From contig NC_010334.1 of NCBI RefSeq assembly GCF_000019185.1, forward strand, positions 186,001 to 250,000: a DNA stretch of 64,000 nucleotides, read 5' to 3'. Below, one piece after another: positions 44,967 through 54,033 of the stretch; position 1 is the first letter of the stretch; every line of letters starts with the position of its first letter. The notes under the pieces are model-generated. The model was not told the DNA's origin. It was given only the letters and a program-made list of their open reading frames with translations, and did no database searches. The stretch is from Shewanella halifaxensis HAW-EB4. Its GTDB lineage: Bacteria > Pseudomonadota > Gammaproteobacteria > Enterobacterales > Shewanellaceae. A program made the translations under genes and the position numbers.

Positions 44967-45610
44967 GTGTGCACTACCTGCTCATTTTGGCCTGTTGTGG
45001 CGAGGGTGAGCTCGATCTCTTCTATCACTTGGTTTACTGAACCGCGTAACTTGGCTTGGATCCAGTAGCGACCAATGTGTTCATAGTCTAACAATTGCAG
45101 TCGACTCTCCAGTGTTTTCAGGCAGGGGATGAATGCACAATCGGCGAGGGAAAAGCTTTCGCCACAAACCCAGTGGTTATTGGCTAGGCGGCGATCAAAA
45201 TGTTCTAAGCTAGTCAGCATCGCCCTTTCTAACCGCTTGGTGTAGAGCTGATTATTGCTGGATCTAACGGCCTGTAACCAGGCATCAATCTCTCTGTCTA
45301 GTTGGTTGTCGCTTAACCTATCATAGAGCCTGACATACAGGGCTTGAGTCTTGTCTATTGGGATAAGTTGGGTGCCGGAGCTAATATAGTTGTCTATATA
45401 TTCGATAATAATGCTGGCGTCGTTAAATGACTCTCCAGCTCGTACGTGTAACAGTGGCAGTTTAGACGCAGCATTAAGTTGCTGAAAACTGCGTCTACTA
45501 AAAGCGTCGCCAAGGTCGATGATGTGCGGGTTGAAGCTTGCCTGTTTCTCATAGAGAGCAATAAGCGTTTTTTGTGACTGGCGTGCCAGCGGATGGTAAT
45601 ACAGATCCAT
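44963..45610 (-). CDS. Glutathione S-transferase family protein
   Basis: This 215-aa protein has an N-terminal thioredoxin-like domain (MDLYYHPLARQSQKTLIAL, LPLLHVRAGESFNDASIIIEYID) and a helical C-terminal domain (WVCGESFSLADCAFIPCL). The serine/asparagine contacts to glutathione are plausible, but the exact class is unclear. It converges on the thioesterase gene with a 4-bp overlap. Confidence 0.85.
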   Translation of the reverse strand: MDLYYHPLARQSQKTLIALYEKQASFNPHIIDLGDAFSRRSFQQLNAASKLPLLHVRAGESFNDASIIIEYIDNYISSGTQLIPIDKTQALYVRLYDRLSDNQLDREIDAWLQAVRSSNNQLYTKRLERAMLTSLEHFDRRLANNHWVCGESFSLADCAFIPCLKTLESRLQLLDYEHIGRYWIQAKLRGSVNQVIEEIELTLATTGQNEQVVHT

Positions 45611-45804
45611 AGCCGATGAGGGTTCGTTAAATGCAAAGGTTATTATTAACTCTAGTCGTTAACACTGGGACTCTCAATGTCAGTGACGGTGGGGGCTCTG
45701 GGCTATTCAGATCTTTGAGTGATAAAGATATGCCGCTTCAACTGTTTAGTGAATATAAGGGATGGCTTAATTTATTTAATCTCTAATTTTGAAGAGTGAA
45801 AAGT

Positions 45805-46494
45805 ATGAGCAAAATTGAATCGTTTGCTGCTATCTATGCCAGAGCATCGCAGCGAAAAGGGGGCGACCAAAGCCTAGGAAGCCTGTTACCGACAGGCCTT
45901 CGCAGCGAAGAGATAGAACAATTTTCCGATGCTGTTCTGTTATCTGAGATCAGCAAGAAGGTGTTTCAGAGTGGTTTTGTATGGCGGATTGTCGAAGCCA
46001 ATTGGCCGGAATATGAGAAAGCCTTCTTTGGCTTTGAGCCATTTAAAGTGCTGATGTTGTCGCCGGAACAGTTACAAGATCGCGCAAGTGATCCTAAATT
46101 GATCCGCCACCTCAAAAAAACCATGGCGATCTATGACAATGCCCATATGGTGAATGATCTTGCGGGTGAGCACGGCAGTTTCGCCAAGTTTATTGCAGAC
46201 TGGCCGAGTGAAGATATTACCGGACTTTGGGCCGAGCTTAAACGTAAAGGTGCTAGGCTCGGTGGTAACACTGGCCCTTACTTCCTACGCTCTATGGGCA
46301 AGGACACCTTTCTATTAACGGCTGATGTGCAAGGGTATTTGAAGAGCCACGGCCTCGTGGATTACGGCTTTAGCTCTAAGGCAGGATTGAAGCAGGTGCA
46401 GAGCGTGTTTAACCACTGGCAGCAAGAATCGGGTCGTAGCCTAGCCGATATCAGTAGAGTCTTAGCCTGCAGTGTTGGTGATAATCGTGTTTAA
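45805..46494 (+). CDS. DNA-3-methyladenine glycosylase I family protein
   Basis: This 229-aa protein has Tag-family features: SKKVFQSGFVWRIVEANWPEYEKAF and, near the C-terminus, GNTGPYFLRSMGKDTFLLT. It removes 3-methyladenine from DNA in base-excision repair. It differs enough from E. coli Tag, including in the zinc-binding ends, that I give no gene symbol. The ATG at 45805 follows GAAGAG. Confidence 0.82.
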   Translation: MSKIESFAAIYARASQRKGGDQSLGSLLPTGLRSEEIEQFSDAVLLSEISKKVFQSGFVWRIVEANWPEYEKAFFGFEPFKVLMLSPEQLQDRASDPKLIRHLKKTMAIYDNAHMVNDLAGEHGSFAKFIADWPSEDITGLWAELKRKGARLGGNTGPYFLRSMGKDTFLLTADVQGYLKSHGLVDYGFSSKAGLKQVQSVFNHWQQESGRSLADISRVLACSVGDNRV

Positions 46495-46851
46495 ACTAAA
46501 ACCTGTATTTTGAGATGAGTTAGTCGGCATAAAAACCTTTTAAATTAACGAGTAATACTAGATTAATGTTAATGCTTTAATTGTTAATCATACTTGTTCG
46601 AACGCTGAGTTAACAAACTGTGTTTATACACCCACCCATTAACAACTATTAAACATATGCGGCTGATTTCATGTAAAAATTTTCATTACCTTACAATTTA
46701 AACTAGGAGTTCTCCTTGTTGACTCATGGACATTGTGAGATAAAGGTGCGTTAAATATTCGACAACAATTTATGCTTCCAAAGGTGGATTTGATGGCACT
46801 TTCTGCTTTCAAAAAATATTACCGAGTAGATGGCTTTTATTAGGAGTTCTC
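46495..46851 (+). promoter_or_regulatory. Leader region of the RND pump operon
   Basis: This 357-bp interval has the string TAGGAGTTCTC twice, at about 46706 and at 46841. The second copy is the ribosome site of the adaptor gene. A small ORF with its own ribosome site ends exactly there (next entry). No dedicated repressor gene lies nearby. Confidence 0.5.
46793..46843 (+). CDS. Possible 16-aa leader peptide before the RND operon
   Basis: ATG 46793 follows AAAGGTGG with good spacing and encodes MALSAFKKYYRVDGFY, ending in a TAG that overlaps the TAGGAG ribosome site of the adaptor gene. An in-frame ATG at 46772 would lengthen it by seven residues. The overlap would allow translational coupling or attenuation. 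No homology is known to me. Confidence 0.35.
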   Translation: MALSAFKKYYRVDGFY

Positions 46852-48003
46852 ATGCGGCAAATAGTGAAAATTGCCTCTGTTTTAAGTGTGGCGTTATGGA
46901 TAAGTGGCTGTGAGCAAAAACCTGAACAGGGGCCGCAACAGCGTGGACCAATGGAAGTGGGGGTTATAACTATTGCTGCTAAGCCTCAATCAATCATGGT
47001 TGAATTACCGGGTCGTAGTAAGTCTTATTTAGAGGCTGAAGTGCGTCCACAGGTAAGCGGTATTATTATGGAACGTGGTTTTGTTGAAGGTAGGGATGTC
47101 GAAAAAGGACAATCTTTATATCAGATCGAGCCATCAACCTACGAAGCAGCACTCGTTAGTGCTAAAGCCGATCTTAAGAGTGCGCAAGCGGGTCTCGTTT
47201 CGGCTAAAGCAAAGGCACTGCGTTTTGAAAAACTAGTCAAGCTTAACTCAATCAGTGAGCAAGATTATGATGAAGCGGATGCGGCTTACAAAGAAGCTCT
47301 AGCACGTGTAACGGTTGCTGAAGCGAATATTAATACTGCTCAAATTAATCTAGAGTACACCAAGGTAACGGCGCCAATCTCTGGCCGTATCGGTAAGTCT
47401 GATGTGACTGCTGGTGCACTTGTTACCGCAAATCAGAGCCAAACCTTGGCGACGATTCAGCAACTTGACCCAATGAATATCGATATCGCTCAGTCAAGCA
47501 CGCAGATGCTGCGTCTTAAGTCTCAGCTAAAGCGTGGTCAAATTGAGGCTGCGGCAAATGCCAATGTTGAGCTGATTTTAGAAGACGGTACTCCGTACCA
47601 TCATACTGGTGTGTTGCAGTTTGCTGAGGTGACGGTCAACGAAAATACCGGTTCGGTGATTATCCGTGCAGAATTTCCAAACCCAGACGGTGTGTTGATG
47701 CCTGGCATGTATGTACGTGCAGTATTGAATACGGGTACCGATCCTGAAGCGATTCTTGTCCCACAAAAAGCCATCACTCGTAATACTAAGGGACAGGCTG
47801 TGGCTATGGTTATTGAAGATGGCAAGGTTGCAGCGCGCATCGTGACTACAGCTGAAGTGATTGACAATCAATGGCGTATTACCAGCGGCCTTAAAGTAGG
47901 CGAACAGCTAATCGTTGAAGGCCTTCAAAAAATTCGTCCTGGAGCCCCTGTTAAAGCGGGACCTTTGGCCGCTGATAAGAAACCAGAAACACAACAGAAA
48001 TAG
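46852..48003 (+). CDS. RND efflux periplasmic adaptor (AcrA/MexA family lipoprotein)
   Basis: This 383-aa membrane-fusion protein has a lipoprotein signal (VALWISGC, Cys at residue 20). It has a biotinyl-lipoyl region (YLEAEVRPQVSGIIMERGFVEG), an alpha-hairpin coiled coil (about 95-160), a second lipoyl half (VTAPISGRIGKSDVTAGALV) and a beta-barrel. It links the inner-membrane pump to an outer-membrane channel such as TolC, which is not encoded here. It is first in a two-gene operon. Confidence 0.93.
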   Translation: MRQIVKIASVLSVALWISGCEQKPEQGPQQRGPMEVGVITIAAKPQSIMVELPGRSKSYLEAEVRPQVSGIIMERGFVEGRDVEKGQSLYQIEPSTYEAALVSAKADLKSAQAGLVSAKAKALRFEKLVKLNSISEQDYDEADAAYKEALARVTVAEANINTAQINLEYTKVTAPISGRIGKSDVTAGALVTANQSQTLATIQQLDPMNIDIAQSSTQMLRLKSQLKRGQIEAAANANVELILEDGTPYHHTGVLQFAEVTVNENTGSVIIRAEFPNPDGVLMPGMYVRAVLNTGTDPEAILVPQKAITRNTKGQAVAMVIEDGKVAARIVTTAEVIDNQWRITSGLKVGEQLIVEGLQKIRPGAPVKAGPLAADKKPETQQK

Positions 48004-48012
48004 GATAGGGTT

Positions 48013-51000
48013 ATGGCACGTTTCTTTATCGATCGCCCTATTTTTGCATGGGTGATCGCTATTATTGTGATGCTGGCAGGTGTGCTCTCTATTGTGGGCC
48101 TACCCGTATCTCAGTACCCGAGTATTGCACCGCCGTCGGTTGTGATTAGCGCCGTTTATCCTGGTGCATCGGCTAAGACGATGGAAGACTCGGTAACTCA
48201 GGTTATTGAGCAGCGAATGACAGGTCTTGATAACCTGCGCTACATTTCATCGACCAGCGATAGCTTTGGTAATGCGCAAATTACCTTAACCTTTAACGCC
48301 GAAGCCGATCCTGATATCGCGCAGGTACAGGTGCAGAACAAGCTACAGCTTGCTATGCCACTATTACCGCAAGAAGTTCAGGCACAGGGTGTTAACGTAA
48401 CTAAGTCGAGTGCTGGTTTCTTGATGGTAGCTGCCTTCGTATCTGAAGACGGTTCACTGGATAAAAATGATATTGCCGATTATGTGGGTTCAAACATTCA
48501 GGATCCGCTAAGCCGTGTTCCTGGTGTGGGCACTATTGAGCTATTTGGTGCGCAGTATGCAATGCGTATCTGGCTTGACCCACTAAAATTGACGCAATTT
48601 AACCTAACAAGCCAAGATGTTATTAGCTCGATTCGAGAGCAAAATGCTCAGGTTTCAGCGGGGCAGTTAGGTGGTGCACCATCGCTACCGGGCCAAGAGC
48701 TAAACGCGACAGTATCGGCTCAGAGCCGACTACAAACGGCCGAACAGTTCCAAAAAATCATCATTAAAGCCGATACTTCGGGCGCTAAGGTGTTCCTAGA
48801 AGATGTGGCGCGTGTTGAGCTGGGTGCTGAAAGCTACGCAGTTGAGTCATTTTATAACGGCAAGCCTGCAGCTGGTATTGGTATTCAGTTAGCAACGGGT
48901 GCAAACGCATTGGCTACGGCTGAAGGTGTACGTGCAAAGATTGCCGAACTGAAGCCTTTCTTCCCTGAAGGGATGGAAGTGGTTTATCCATACGACACCA
49001 CACCATTCGTTGAGAAATCAATTGAAGGTGTTGTATATACACTGCTCGAAGCTGTGGTGTTAGTATTTTTGATCATGTACCTGTTCTTGCAGAACTTCCG
49101 TGCAACGCTAATTCCAACGATTGCAGTGCCAGTTGTTCTATTGGGTACATTTGCAATTTTGGCTGTAGCAGGTTTCTCTATTAACACCTTAACCATGTTC
49201 GCTATGGTACTGGCAATTGGCCTTCTGGTTGATGACGCGATTGTGGTGGTGGAGAACGTTGAGCGTGTGATGCAGGAGGAGGGGCTCAGTCCAATTGAGG
49301 CCACCAAGAAGTCGATGGATCAGATCACCGGCGCGCTGGTGGGTATTGGTCTAACGCTGTCTGCTGTATTTGTTCCGATGGCATTTATGTCGGGCTCAAC
49401 AGGTGTGATTTACCGTCAGTTCTCAATCACGATTGTATCGGCGATGGCACTGTCGGTAATGGTTGCTATCATCCTGACACCAGCACTGTGTGCCACTATG
49501 CTTAAGCCAATTGCTAAGGGCGAAAGCCATGCAAAAACGGGCTTCTTTGGTTGGTTTAACCGTAAGTTTGATGCATTAACGTCTCGTTATGAAGCTAACG
49601 TTGCGGCAATGATCAAGCGTACTGGTCGCACTATGATGGTCTACCTTGCTATCACGGTTGCCGTGGGTTGGATCTTCATGCGTATGCCTACAGCATTCCT
49701 GCCAGACGAAGACCAAGGGATCTTGTTTACTCAGGCTATTTTGCCTGTCAACTCGACTCAGCAAGAAACCAAACAAGTACTTGAGCAAGTGTCTGACTAC
49801 TTCCTAAACGATGAAAGTGCCAACGTTAAATCAGTATTTAGCGTATCCGGTTACAGCTTCGCGGGTATGGGTCAAAACATGGGTCTCGCGTTCGTCGGTC
49901 TTAAAGACTGGTCTGAACGTTCGAATCCAGGTCAAGACGTACAGTCAGTTGCTAACCGTGCCATGGCCAAGTTCTCGCAGATGAAAGAAGCCTTCGTGTT
50001 TGCCTTCGTACCGCCAGCGGTAATCGAATTGGGCACCGCTAACGGTTTCGATTTCTACCTGCAGGATAAGAATGGCCAAGGTCATGAAAAGTTGGTTGAA
50101 GCGCGTAACATGTTGCTGGGTATGGCAGCGCAGAATCCAAACCTAGTGGGCGTACGTCCAAATGGTCAAGAAGATGCACCACTTTACCAAGTTCATATCG
50201 ATCATGGTAAGTTGCGAGCCTTAGGTATCGATATTGAATCGGTTAACAGCGTATTAGGTACTGCCTGGGGTGGTAACTACGTTAATGACTTTATCGACCG
50301 TGGCCGTATTAAGAAAGTATACGTTCAAGGTGAAGCTGAGTACCGTATGCAGCCAGAAGATCTTGATTCTTGGTATGTACGTAACTCTAAAGGTGAGATG
50401 GTTCCTTTCTCTGCCTTTGCTTCAGGCACTTGGGGATATGGTTCTCCACGTCTAGAGCGTTTCAACGGCTTACCTGCGATGAACATTCAAGGTGGTACAG
50501 CACCAGGTTACAGTACTGGTGCGGCAATGGATGATATTGAAGCTATGGTTAAGAAGCTGCCACCTGGATTTGGTATCGAGTGGAACGGTCTTTCTTATGA
50601 AGAGCGTCTGTCGGGTAACCAAGCGCCAATGCTTTACGCCTTGTCTATTGTGGTGGTATTCCTTGTACTAGCTGCACTATACGAGAGCTGGTCGGTACCA
50701 TTTGCGGTAGTACTCGTTGTACCTCTGGGTATTATCGGTGCCTTGATTGCGATGAATGGTCGTGGTTTACCTAACGACGTGTTCTTCCAGGTCGGTCTAC
50801 TAACCACCGTAGGTCTAGCGACTAAGAATGCTATCTTGATTGTAGAATTCGCCAAAGAATACTATGAGAAAGGTGCTGGACTCGTTGAGGCAACCTTACA
50901 CGCGGTTCGAGTGCGTTTACGTCCAATCTTGATGACGTCGCTAGCATTCGGACTAGGTGTTGTGCCGTTAGCAATCAGTAGTGGTGTGGGTTCAGGGAGC

Positions 51001-51171
51001 CAGAACGCCATTGGTACTGCGGTACTTGGCGGTATGATGAGCTCGACCTTTATGGGTATTTTCTTTATCCCAATCTTCTTCGTGATTGTTGAGCGTATGT
51101 TCAGTAAGCGCGAGCGAGATGCAGCTAGAGCAGTAAAAGCGGAAGCCAAAGCGGCGAAAGCTAACAAATAG
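48013..51171 (+). CDS. RND multidrug efflux inner-membrane pump (AcrB/MexB type)
   Basis: This 1052-aa HAE-1 family pump begins MARFFIDRPIFAWVIAI. Its proton-relay residues are present: the Asp pair in GLLVDDAIVVVENVERV and the Lys in GLATKNAILIVEFAKEYYE. Two large periplasmic loops and twelve helices are visible. It exports drugs, bile salts or dyes using the proton gradient. It starts nine bases after the adaptor gene and ends in a strong terminator. The ending is rich in Lys and Ala. Confidence 0.95.
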   Translation: MARFFIDRPIFAWVIAIIVMLAGVLSIVGLPVSQYPSIAPPSVVISAVYPGASAKTMEDSVTQVIEQRMTGLDNLRYISSTSDSFGNAQITLTFNAEADPDIAQVQVQNKLQLAMPLLPQEVQAQGVNVTKSSAGFLMVAAFVSEDGSLDKNDIADYVGSNIQDPLSRVPGVGTIELFGAQYAMRIWLDPLKLTQFNLTSQDVISSIREQNAQVSAGQLGGAPSLPGQELNATVSAQSRLQTAEQFQKIIIKADTSGAKVFLEDVARVELGAESYAVESFYNGKPAAGIGIQLATGANALATAEGVRAKIAELKPFFPEGMEVVYPYDTTPFVEKSIEGVVYTLLEAVVLVFLIMYLFLQNFRATLIPTIAVPVVLLGTFAILAVAGFSINTLTMFAMVLAIGLLVDDAIVVVENVERVMQEEGLSPIEATKKSMDQITGALVGIGLTLSAVFVPMAFMSGSTGVIYRQFSITIVSAMALSVMVAIILTPALCATMLKPIAKGESHAKTGFFGWFNRKFDALTSRYEANVAAMIKRTGRTMMVYLAITVAVGWIFMRMPTAFLPDEDQGILFTQAILPVNSTQQETKQVLEQVSDYFLNDESANVKSVFSVSGYSFAGMGQNMGLAFVGLKDWSERSNPGQDVQSVANRAMAKFSQMKEAFVFAFVPPAVIELGTANGFDFYLQDKNGQGHEKLVEARNMLLGMAAQNPNLVGVRPNGQEDAPLYQVHIDHGKLRALGIDIESVNSVLGTAWGGNYVNDFIDRGRIKKVYVQGEAEYRMQPEDLDSWYVRNSKGEMVPFSAFASGTWGYGSPRLERFNGLPAMNIQGGTAPGYSTGAAMDDIEAMVKKLPPGFGIEWNGLSYEERLSGNQAPMLYALSIVVVFLVLAALYESWSVPFAVVLVVPLGIIGALIAMNGRGLPNDVFFQVGLLTTVGLATKNAILIVEFAKEYYEKGAGLVEATLHAVRVRLRPILMTSLAFGLGVVPLAISSGVGSGSQNAIGTAVLGGMMSSTFMGIFFIPIFFVIVERMFSKRERDAARAVKAEAKAAKANK

Positions 51172-51203
51172 CCTTAGGGTTATATCGTTAATGCGCTAAG
51201 ACT

Positions 51204-51231
51204 AAAAAGCCCAGCAGATGCTGGGCTTTTT
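51204..51231. terminator. Terminator of the RND operon
   Basis: GCCCAGC-AGAT-GCTGGGC is a perfect 7-bp stem flanked by an A-run and a T-run of five bases. Confidence 0.92.
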
Positions 51232-51242
51232 GTTATCTTAAA

Positions 51243-51545
51243 TATAGAGCGCTCGCAGGCTCGCTGCGAGGACGGTGCTGCGCACCTACTAGGACCTAGG
51301 TTCTAGGACGCCAACAAGTTGGCTGCGAGGAAAAGCGTAAAAGCATCTCAAAAGCTGACCCATTGAGCTTGATATCTTTTGCCTGTCGCTTTTCCGTCTT
51401 AGCTTTCCCTAGGACCTATCTGTTGCTTTTCCTAGGACCTCGAACCTATCTTCTAATCCTTTCCGTCTTAGCTTTTCCTAGGTCCTAGAACCTCGCACCT
51501 AGGACCTAGGACCTACTTTTTAAGCTTTTCCTAAGACCTAGAATC
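51243..51545. repeat. Modular CCTAGG/hairpin repeat, block B
   Basis: The modules in order are GCTCGCAGGCTCGCTGCGAGG, hairpin GGTGC-TGC-GCACC (51274-51286), TAGGACCTAGGTTCTAGGA, hairpin GCCAAC-AA-GTTGGC (51310-51323), GCGAGGAAAAGC, a unique centre of about 50 bases, then the inverted half with GCTTTTCC, several CCTAGGACCT spacers and CTCGCACCTAGGACC. It fills the space between the convergent RND operon and yfcE. Confidence 0.85.
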
Positions 51546-51547
51546 TA

Positions 51548-52105
51548 TTACAACCTGTGGCGAATTGGACAGCTTAGCAAAAGCTCATCGTTGTCGAGTG
51601 CGCGGATCTGACATTCGGTGTCAGTGATCAAGCCGTATGAGGCGCGGCTGTCATTGCGCGGAATGGTGGTTGAGCCAGGATTAAACAGCAATATATCGTC
51701 GCGATATTCAGCTACGGCAATATGGGTGTGGCCATAGAGTAAACCGTCTCCCGCTTGCAGTGGTGGTAGCTTATCAGGACTATAAACATGGCCATGGGTT
51801 AAGAATAAGCGCATCTGCGGCATCAATATCTGAGCATATGTCTCGGTAATCGGGAATTGCAGTAGCATCTGATCGACTTCGCTGTCGCAGTTGCCACGAA
51901 CAGCAATTATCTTATCTGCATAGGCATTCAGTGTCTCAGACAAGGCAACGGGGTCGTATCCCTCTGGGATAGCGTTACGTGGGCCGTGATTAAGCAGATC
52001 TCCGAGCAGAATCAAATAACGAGCACCGGATTGCTCAAAACGGGTGAGCATGGCTTTAGTTGCAGACAGAGATCCGTGTAGATCGGAGGCGATAAAAAGT
52101 TTCAT
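51548..52105 (-). CDS. yfcE: Metallophosphoesterase YfcE
   Basis: This 185-aa calcineurin-like phosphodiesterase has the full metal-binding series: FIASDLHGS, LLGDLLNHGPRN, VRGNCDSE, FLTHGH and YGHTH. It matches E. coli YfcE in length and order. The YfcE substrate in cells is not settled. It reads left and ends at repeat block B. Confidence 0.92.
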   Translation of the reverse strand: MKLFIASDLHGSLSATKAMLTRFEQSGARYLILLGDLLNHGPRNAIPEGYDPVALSETLNAYADKIIAVRGNCDSEVDQMLLQFPITETYAQILMPQMRLFLTHGHVYSPDKLPPLQAGDGLLYGHTHIAVAEYRDDILLFNPGSTTIPRNDSRASYGLITDTECQIRALDNDELLLSCPIRHRL

Positions 52106-52335
52106 GGGCTATATGCCTAGAATGATAAAACAGATCGTCAATATAGCCTTGTTTTTAGATAAATCTATTAATAATAAAACTTAACGGCTAAAAATCGATG
52201 AAACAGCTAGGGTCAACTAGAATAATCACAGGTATTGTTGTGGAGAGCTTAGTATCTCTTGTTAGCGGTAATGAATCGCTTTAGTCAGCAATACTCCCGT
52301 ATAACAGCCAACTAACTTAATAGATAGAGGCGAAT

Positions 52336-53733
52336 ATGATACAGAGTTTATTCGAGCTAATCTGGCATGTGCTTAGTACGCTTAGTGGCATGGTGTGGCA
52401 GATTTATTGGCCGCTAGCCTTTGGATTAATGCTGTCATCAGTATTACGTAACATTCTGCCTCTCGATGTCGTGGTGAAACACCTAGGTAAAACCAATGGC
52501 AGAAGTCTTGTTCTGACGACTCTTTTAGGTATGGTTTCCTCCTCTTGCTCCTATGCTGCGGCATCCATGTCTAAAACGCTATTGATTAAGCATGCCACCT
52601 TAGCCAATTCCATGGCATTTCTCGTCGCGAGTACCAATCTGATTTTAGAAATGTTTATCGTGCTGGTTTCGCTGCTGGGCTGGCAGTTTTTGTGGGGGGA
52701 GATAAGTGGTGGCCTATTGCTCGTCGTTATCGTGGGCTTTATATTTCGTTTCTATCCCAAGGCGCAGTCTCGAGCATTGCGTGACAAATTACAGTCCGAA
52801 GAGAAAGGCGCTTCGACAGAGATGAAGTGCGGTGCGGCAATGCCGGGTATGGCTAAAGCAACTACAAATCCTGCGCCTAGCTCAAACTCACATAAGAATG
52901 ATGTAGAGATGAAGTGTGGGGCAGATATGGCGGGTATGGCTAAAGCGCCTTCAGACCCTGCGCCTAACTCAAACTCACATAAGAATGATGCAGAGATGAA
53001 GTGTGGGGCAGATATGGCGGGTATGGCTAAAGCGCCTTCAGACCCTGCGCCTAACTCAAACTCACATAAGAGTGATGCAGAGATGAAGTGTGGCGCAGGT
53101 AAATGTGGTGCCGATATGTCTGGAAGCGATTCAGCACAAAATAAAACAACAGAGTCCCACTATATGGATAAGGTGCGTCGCAGTGCGGGCTATTTCTATA
53201 TGGATTTAGGCATGATAGGTAAAGATATCATCATCGGTGTGGTGATTTCGTCGGTGTTGATAGCCTTGGTGCCAGCAGATTGGTGGCGAGAGTTATTCAT
53301 TAGTAGTCAGGTTAATCTACCGGCTTGGTTGCACTCTTTACTGGATGTGCTGGTGGGCATTTTTGTCGCGGTCATTGCCTATGTGTGTTCTGTGGGAAAT
53401 TTATTATTAGCAGCAGCACTTTGGCATGGCGGCATTTCGTTTGGCGGTGTTATCGGATTTATCTTGGCTGATGTACTAACCATTCCGATGTTGGGAGTTT
53501 ATGCTAAATACTACGGGGCTAAACCGGCACGCTGGATAGGGGCTCTGTTATTTTTGAGTATACTTGCGACGGGTATCATCATTGATTTGATCTATATGAA
53601 TGTAGATTGGTCGGCCTCGAAAGAGACTATACGAACTTTGCATCAAAGTGGCTTTGGTTGGAACTTCACCACCGTGATGAATGTTATCTTTATACCGCTA
53701 TCGATTTGGTATTACCGTTTAGGTAAGAGCTGA
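52336..53733 (+). CDS. Permease (UPF0718/DUF318 type) with Cys/Met/His repeat insert
   Basis: The protein (465 aa) has two membrane halves of about four helices each: LGMVSSSCSYAAASMSKTLLIKHATLANSMAFLVASTNL and VGIFVAVIAYVCSVGNLLLAAALW, as in DUF318 permeases related to ArsP. Between them is a hydrophilic insert (about residues 155-275). It contains a 29-residue unit repeated from 52822 at an exact 87-bp spacing (52822, 52909, 52996, 53083), each with MKCGADMAGM and NSNSHK. Cys, Met and His suggest binding of copper or another soft metal. The role as a metal or metalloid exporter is inference. Confidence 0.82.
   Translation: MIQSLFELIWHVLSTLSGMVWQIYWPLAFGLMLSSVLRNILPLDVVVKHLGKTNGRSLVLTTLLGMVSSSCSYAAASMSKTLLIKHATLANSMAFLVASTNLILEMFIVLVSLLGWQFLWGEISGGLLLVVIVGFIFRFYPKAQSRALRDKLQSEEKGASTEMKCGAAMPGMAKATTNPAPSSNSHKNDVEMKCGADMAGMAKAPSDPAPNSNSHKNDAEMKCGADMAGMAKAPSDPAPNSNSHKSDAEMKCGAGKCGADMSGSDSAQNKTTESHYMDKVRRSAGYFYMDLGMIGKDIIIGVVISSVLIALVPADWWRELFISSQVNLPAWLHSLLDVLVGIFVAVIAYVCSVGNLLLAAALWHGGISFGGVIGFILADVLTIPMLGVYAKYYGAKPARWIGALLFLSILATGIIIDLIYMNVDWSASKETIRTLHQSGFGWNFTTVMNVIFIPLSIWYYRLGKS
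52822..53100 (+). repeat. 87-bp in-frame tandem repeat in the permease gene
   Basis: Three full copies plus a partial fourth have starts exactly 87 bp apart. Copies two and three are almost identical at DNA level; the first is the most diverged. This points to recent expansion. Confidence 0.9.
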
Positions 53734-53735
53734 GA

Positions 53736-54018
53736 AGGTTCTAGATACTAGGACGTTCGCAGGCTCACCTCTAGGAGATAGGTCCTAGGACGTTCGCAGG
53801 CTCACAGCTAGGTCGGTGCTACGCACCTGCGAGGAAAAGCTTAAAGATAACAGCGCTACATCTTGTGCTTTACTGTCTCAGCTTTTCCTAGGACCTAGTA
53901 CCTCGAACCTAGGTCCTATCTTTTACTCCTTTCCGTCTCAGTCTTTTCTAGAAGTGACGAAGTCGCGTCCTCGCAGGGCGAAGCCCGACCTCGTCTTTGC
54001 ACTTCCTAGAACCTAGGT
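53736..54018. repeat. Modular CCTAGG/hairpin repeat, block C
   Basis: It contains the CGTTCGCAGGCTCAC module twice (about 53750 and 53791), hairpin GGTGC-TAC-GCACC (53815-53827), GCGAGGAAAAGC, a centre, the inverted half, and a module with GTGACGAAGTCGC and GGGC-GAA-GCCC (53976-53986). That last module is almost identical to one in block D. It lies between convergent genes. Confidence 0.85.
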
Positions 54019-54033
54019 CCTATCTTTTACCTT

